NCBI GenBank assembly: GCA_023415035.1
Contig: JAEZLX010000223.1
Coordinates: 1-8,784, forward strand
Length of the DNA stretch: 8,784 bases
Reading direction: 5' to 3'
Source of the DNA: Pseudomonadota bacterium
GTDB lineage: Bacteria > Pseudomonadota > Gammaproteobacteria > Burkholderiales > Burkholderiaceae_C
Part shown: piece after piece, positions 5,416 through 8,784 of the stretch
Layout: each line of letters begins with the position of its first letter
Numbering within the stretch: position 1 is the stretch's first letter
Translations under genes and position numbers: made by a program
Notes under the pieces: model-generated
The model's database searches: none
What the model saw: only the letters and a program-made list of their open reading frames with translations
Told to the model about the DNA's origin: nothing

Positions 5416-7455
5416 ATGAACCTGACACAACTGCTGGTCGTGCTCGACCCGGAGGCACCGCTGGCGCAACGCCACGTCTGGCTGATCGACCTGCTCGACT
5501 GGGTGCGCGGCGACCAGCGAGACCCACAGGCCAGCGTCACCCGCATGCGCGAATTCATCGACGCCATCGAGGCCGACCCGGCGCTGCATGCGCGCTGGCG
5601 GCAATGGTGGTCGCACTTCGTGCAGGCGGTGGACCTGACGCCGCTGCTCGCGGACTACGGCTTTGCGCCGCGCACCGCCTTCCTGAGCGAGCTGATGCAC
5701 CGGGTGCGGCGCAAGATGCTGCCGGCCACACCCGAGACCGAAGACCTGGCGGAACTGTTCGTCCTGCTGCTGCCCTCGCCGTACGACGTGCGCTGGCTGC
5801 AGGCGCTGGACACCGGCACGCTGCAGCGCCTGCGCGACGTGCTGCTCTCGCCCGCCTCCGCCGGCGAAACGCAACCCGACACCACCAGCGAGATGTGGAC
5901 ATCGACGCTGCTGGACGCGCTGACCTTCTGCACCGGGCAGATCAGCGCGATCGGCTTTGCGCACGAGATCCGCACACGCATGTCGGACAGCGCACAGTCG
6001 CAACGACCTTTCCATGACCTGCCCATGCACATGGCGCAGTTGCGCAATGCGGTGCAGGAGCATGGCCTGGACAGCGGTGCCACGCAGCTGGCTGCCGAGA
6101 GCCTGATCCAGCAGCTCGACAGCTGCCGGCAGGCCGCGCAAACGGTGTATCCGCATCTGGACACGCACGGCATCTCGGTGGGCATCGTGTTCCTGCTTCG
6201 CCAGCTGCGCGCCCGCATCCTGCGCTGCCGGCAGCTGCTGGACTGCCTGCTGACGGACCGGCCCGAGCGCGCGGCCGCCGCGCTGCTGGCCGATCTGGCC
6301 CAGCTCAGCCAGGACAACCGCAGCATCCGTGCACTGATCGCGAACAGCTCCCACCTGACCGCGGCCAAGGTGGCCGAGCGAAACGCCGAAAGCGGCGAAC
6401 ACTACATCACCCGCGATGCGGCCGAGTACCGCCAGATGCTGGGCCGCGCGGCCGGCGGTGGCGCGCTGCTGGGGTTCACCACCTGGATGAAGTTCGGCAT
6501 CACGGCGATGGCGCTGTCGGCCTTCTGGGAGGGCTTTGCCGCGGGCGCGAACTACGCGCTGTCCTTCGTGCTGATCTACCTGCTGCACTGGACGGTGGCC
6601 ACCAAGCAGCCGGCCGTGACCGCGCCGGCGATGGTGGCCAAGCTGCGCGACATCCGCTCGCCCGGCGCAGTGCGCCGCTTCGTGGACGAGGTGGCGAACC
6701 TGCTGCGCACGCAGATCGCCGCCATCACCGGCAATGTCGGCCTGGTGGTGCCGATGGTGCTGCTCATCAGCACGCTGCTGACGGTACTGCTGGGCCACCC
6801 GCTGATCGGCGAGGAGAAAGCCCGCCACGTGCTGCACGACACCAGTCTGCTCGGACCCACACCACTCTTCGCGGCAGTCACTGGGGTGCTGCTGTTCTCC
6901 TCCAGCATCATCGCCGGCTGGGTCGAGAACTGGTTTGTCTTTCACAAACTCGACTCGGCGCTGACGCACCACCCGCGCTTCACACGCCGGCTCGGCGCTG
7001 AGCGCGCCGCCCGCTGGGGGCGCTGGCTGCGCGACAACATCTCCAGCCTGACTGCCAACGTCTCGCTCGGCCTCATGCTCGGGCTGGTGCCGGCCTTTGC
7101 CGGCTTCTTCGGCCTTGGCCTGGAGGTGCGCCACGTCACGCTGTCGGCCGGTCAGGTGGCGGCGGCCGCGGCATCGCTGGGAACGCCGGTTCTGAGCGAC
7201 CCGGCCTTCTGGTGGGCGGTGTCCGGCGTGCTGGTCATCGGCCCGCTGAATCTGGCGGTGAGCTTTTATCTGGCCTTCCGCCTGGCGCTGAAAGCGCAGG
7301 CCATCAGCGACGTCAACCGCCAGCGGATCAACGCCGCGATCCGCCTGCGCCTGCGCCGCGCGCCGCTGAGCTTCCTGTTGCCCCCGCGCCCGCAGGACAT
7401 CGAACCCGAGGACGAGGAGCCGCCGCCGGCGTCGCCGTCCTCGTCTTCCTCCTGA
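5416..7455 (+). CDS. Membrane protein of the 'site-specific recombinase' (Gcr-like) family
   Basis: This protein of about 679 residues matches the family named SpecificRecomb in Pfam (after gonococcal Gcr). Numbering here is from the alternative ATG 5410. The first 340 residues look helical and soluble. About six membrane segments follow, near residues 352-372, 373-395, 440-462, 485-504, 547-570 and 599-627. The tail is acidic then Pro/Ser-rich (EPEDEEPPPASPSSSSS). I see no tyrosine- or serine-recombinase catalytic pattern, so the name probably misleads; a membrane role is more likely and the true function is unknown. ATG 5416 is preferred because AAGG (5405-5408) lies seven bases before it and only one base before ATG 5410. 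The start lies 22 bp after apaG, and the stop 7 bp before thiL, suggesting cotranscription. No mobile-element borders are visible. Confidence 0.85.
   Translation: MNLTQLLVVLDPEAPLAQRHVWLIDLLDWVRGDQRDPQASVTRMREFIDAIEADPALHARWRQWWSHFVQAVDLTPLLADYGFAPRTAFLSELMHRVRRKMLPATPETEDLAELFVLLLPSPYDVRWLQALDTGTLQRLRDVLLSPASAGETQPDTTSEMWTSTLLDALTFCTGQISAIGFAHEIRTRMSDSAQSQRPFHDLPMHMAQLRNAVQEHGLDSGATQLAAESLIQQLDSCRQAAQTVYPHLDTHGISVGIVFLLRQLRARILRCRQLLDCLLTDRPERAAAALLADLAQLSQDNRSIRALIANSSHLTAAKVAERNAESGEHYITRDAAEYRQMLGRAAGGGALLGFTTWMKFGITAMALSAFWEGFAAGANYALSFVLIYLLHWTVATKQPAVTAPAMVAKLRDIRSPGAVRRFVDEVANLLRTQIAAITGNVGLVVPMVLLISTLLTVLLGHPLIGEEKARHVLHDTSLLGPTPLFAAVTGVLLFSSSIIAGWVENWFVFHKLDSALTHHPRFTRRLGAERAARWGRWLRDNISSLTANVSLGLMLGLVPAFAGFFGLGLEVRHVTLSAGQVAAAAASLGTPVLSDPAFWWAVSGVLVIGPLNLAVSFYLAFRLALKAQAISDVNRQRINAAIRLRLRRAPLSFLLPPRPQDIEPEDEEPPPASPSSSSS
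7408..7448 (+). repeat. Hairpin at the recombinase-thiL junction
   Basis: GAGGACGAGGA (7408-7418) can pair with TCCTCGTCTTC (7438-7448), an 11-bp stem with one G-U pair and a 19-base GC-rich loop. It covers the acidic-to-serine tail codons of the upstream gene and ends 14 bases before the thiL ATG, which has no Shine-Dalgarno sequence. In mRNA it may affect coupling between the two genes. It may also be a by-product of Glu/Asp codons facing Ser codons. Confidence 0.3.
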
Positions 7456-7462
7456 ACGACAC

Positions 7463-8467
7463 ATGCCGGCCACCACCGCACCGCGAGCCGACGGCGAATT
7501 CGGCCTGATCCGGCGCCATTTCACGCGCCCCGGACATGCCCTGCCCCCACAGGCCGTGCTCGGCGTGGGCGACGACTGCGCCCTGCTGCAGCCCACACCG
7601 GGTCACCAGATCGCCATCTCCAGCGACATGCTGGTCGAAGGACGCCATTTCTTCCCGGATGCCGATCCGGCCACCCTGGGCCACAAGACGCTGGCGGTCA
7701 ACCTCAGCGACCTGGCGGCCATGGGTGCACGACCGTTGGGCTTCACCCTCGCGCTGGCGCTGCCGGCCGTGGACAACGCGTGGCTGAACGCCTTCGCGCG
7801 GGGGCTGTTCGCGCTGGCTGACCGGCATGGCTGCCCACTGATCGGCGGCGACACCACGCGCGGCCCGCTCAACCTGTGCGTGACCGTGTTCGGCGAAGTG
7901 ACGCCGGGCAACGCGCTACGGCGCGATGCCGCCCGCGCGGGACACGATGTGTGGCTCAGCGGCCGCACCGGCGAGGCCCGCCTGGCGCTGGCCCTGCGCC
8001 GCGGCGAGGACTGGGCCGTGGCCGCCGGCATCGGGCCCGCGGAAGCCGAAGCCTGCTACCGACGCATGGATGCCCCCGAGCCCCGGCTGACGCTCGGGCA
8101 GGCACTTGCCGGTGTGGCCCATGCCGGCATCGACGTGAGCGACGGACTGGCCGGCGACATCGGCCATATCCTGGCTGCCAGCGGTGTCGGCGTCGAGTTG
8201 CGCGTCGACGCCCTGCCCGTGGCCCCTGCCCTGGCGCGACTGCCCGTACCGCGCCGCCTCGAATGCCTGGCCCACGGCGGCGACGACTACGAACTGGTGT
8301 TCTGCGCCCCGCCCGAACAGCGCGAGCGCATCGAGGCCATTGCCGCGCAGTCAGGCACACCGGTCACGCGCATCGGGCGGATGACCGCCGCGCCCGGACT
8401 GCGCTGGCTCGACGCGCAAGGCACCGTGCAGACCTTGCCCGGGCACGGCTTCGATCACTTCGCCTGA
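7463..8467 (+). CDS. thiL: Thiamine-monophosphate kinase
   Basis: This cytoplasmic ATP-dependent kinase performs the last step of thiamine diphosphate synthesis, phosphorylating thiamine monophosphate. The 334-residue protein is full length and has the PurM-like two-domain fold. Diagnostic motifs are FGLIRRHF (residues 13-20), GVGDDCALL with D37-D38, SSDMLVEGRHF (53-63), KTLAVNLSDLAAMGARP (75-91), IGGDTTRG (127-134), GIDVSDGLAGD (222-232) and HGGDDYELVF (271-280). Together the aspartates form the Mg2+/nucleotide site. The start lies 7 bp after the upstream stop, without a Shine-Dalgarno sequence, so translational coupling is likely. A 23-bp gap separates it from pgpA, a neighbour it keeps in many proteobacteria. 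Confidence 0.95.
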   Translation: MPATTAPRADGEFGLIRRHFTRPGHALPPQAVLGVGDDCALLQPTPGHQIAISSDMLVEGRHFFPDADPATLGHKTLAVNLSDLAAMGARPLGFTLALALPAVDNAWLNAFARGLFALADRHGCPLIGGDTTRGPLNLCVTVFGEVTPGNALRRDAARAGHDVWLSGRTGEARLALALRRGEDWAVAAGIGPAEAEACYRRMDAPEPRLTLGQALAGVAHAGIDVSDGLAGDIGHILAASGVGVELRVDALPVAPALARLPVPRRLECLAHGGDDYELVFCAPPEQRERIEAIAAQSGTPVTRIGRMTAAPGLRWLDAQGTVQTLPGHGFDHFA

Positions 8468-8478
8468 ACAGCTGGCCA

Positions 8479-8484
8479 GATAAT
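8479..8484 (+). promoter_or_regulatory. -10-like hexamer just before pgpA
   Basis: GATAAT matches five of six -10 positions and ends six bases before the pgpA ATG at 8491, so a transcript would start at or next to the start codon. There is no Shine-Dalgarno sequence and no convincing -35 element. If active, it would give an internal, leaderless pgpA message in addition to readthrough from thiL. Confidence 0.25.
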
Positions 8485-8490
8485 TGCGGC

Positions 8491-8784
8491 ATGACGCCAT
8501 CCACCGCTGTCCCCGCCGCCCCGGTGCTGCATCCGGACCTGCGCTTTCTCCTGTCCCACCCGGCCCACTTCATCGCCCTGGGCGCCGGCTCCGGCCTGCC
8601 GCGCCTGGCGCCCGGCACCGTGGGCACCCTCTGGGCCTGGGCCGCGTTCGTGCTGCTGTACCCCTGGCTCGACGAGATGACCTGGGCCTGGGTGATCGGG
8701 CTGGGCACGCTGGTCGGCTGGTGGGCCTGCACCGTCACGGCGCGGCACATGGCCGTGGCCGATTCGGGCCACATCGTGTGGGAC
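8491..8784 (+). CDS. pgpA: Phosphatidylglycerophosphatase A (3' end beyond window)
   Basis: The first 98 codons are present and the frame is open at the window edge. PgpA is a membrane enzyme that dephosphorylates phosphatidylglycerophosphate to phosphatidylglycerol, a step in phospholipid synthesis. Identifying blocks are FIALGAGSGLPRLAPGTVGTLWA (residues 27-49) and ADSGHIVWD (90-98), the start of the conserved metal-binding DxGxIVWDE region. Two membrane segments are visible at about 45-60 and 64-82. The ATG at 8491 follows thiL by 23 bp and is the natural start: the region before residue 27 is a variable cytoplasmic leader. It has no Shine-Dalgarno sequence. Confidence 0.92.
   Translation, partial: MTPSTAVPAAPVLHPDLRFLLSHPAHFIALGAGSGLPRLAPGTVGTLWAWAAFVLLYPWLDEMTWAWVIGLGTLVGWWACTVTARHMAVADSGHIVWD

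Noticed and set aside
4164..5567. A 467-codon minus-strand open frame across rpe and apaG
   Set aside because: It reads a different frame from the convincing rpe protein and contains no domain of its own.
5416..7455. The recombinase name as evidence of a mobile element
   Set aside because: No terminal repeats, attachment sites, transposase or integrase motifs are visible, and the surrounding genes form an ordinary chromosomal group.
7456..7462. A thiamine riboswitch before thiL
   Set aside because: The gap is only 7 bp, and no TPP-riboswitch core such as CTGAGA was noticed just upstream.
5335..7596. A very long minus-strand open frame (753 codons) opposite the recombinase gene
   Set aside because: It is the shadow of a GC-rich coding region: its composition is Arg/Gln/Ala/His-rich without recognisable domains, while the plus strand encodes a coherent membrane protein.

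Overview
The window is GC-rich, densely packed DNA typical of a betaproteobacterial chromosome. The gene set apaG, rpe, gph, a membrane 'site-specific recombinase', thiL and pgpA points to the Burkholderiales, probably Comamonadaceae or a close relative. This placement rests on protein flavour and gene order read by eye. No database search was possible.

Layout, left to right. (1) The left edge (1-195) may hold the first 16 codons of a leftward gene, then an intergenic stretch with three short perfect palindromes. (2) 196-804 (+) encodes an exported chalcone-isomerase-fold protein. (3) 916-2049 (+) encodes a solute-binding protein of the branched-chain amino acid ABC type, with no permease or ATPase nearby. 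(4) 2043-2714 (-) is phosphoglycolate phosphatase (gph). It overlaps the previous gene tail to tail by 7 bp and is best read from a TTG start behind a GGAGG ribosome site. (5) 2848-4167 (+) encodes a flavoprotein with all the hallmark motifs of flavin-dependent halogenases. (6) 4202-4882 (-) is ribulose-phosphate 3-epimerase (rpe). (7) Divergent from rpe is a tight rightward group: apaG (4992), a six-helix membrane protein of the so-called site-specific recombinase family (5416), thiL (7463) and pgpA (8491, cut by the window edge).

Most of this is housekeeping: carbon metabolism (rpe, gph), thiamine diphosphate synthesis (thiL) and phospholipid synthesis (pgpA). The short gaps in apaG-recombinase-thiL-pgpA (22, 7 and 23 bp) suggest one transcription unit. 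The unusual element is the halogenase-like gene. It lies in opposite orientation between rpe and gph, two genes commonly adjacent and co-oriented in this group, and it has its own candidate promoter, an operator-like inverted repeat and a hairpin at its 3' end. No biosynthetic cluster or flavin reductase accompanies it here, so its substrate is unknown. I saw no tRNA, rRNA, CRISPR array or insertion sequence.
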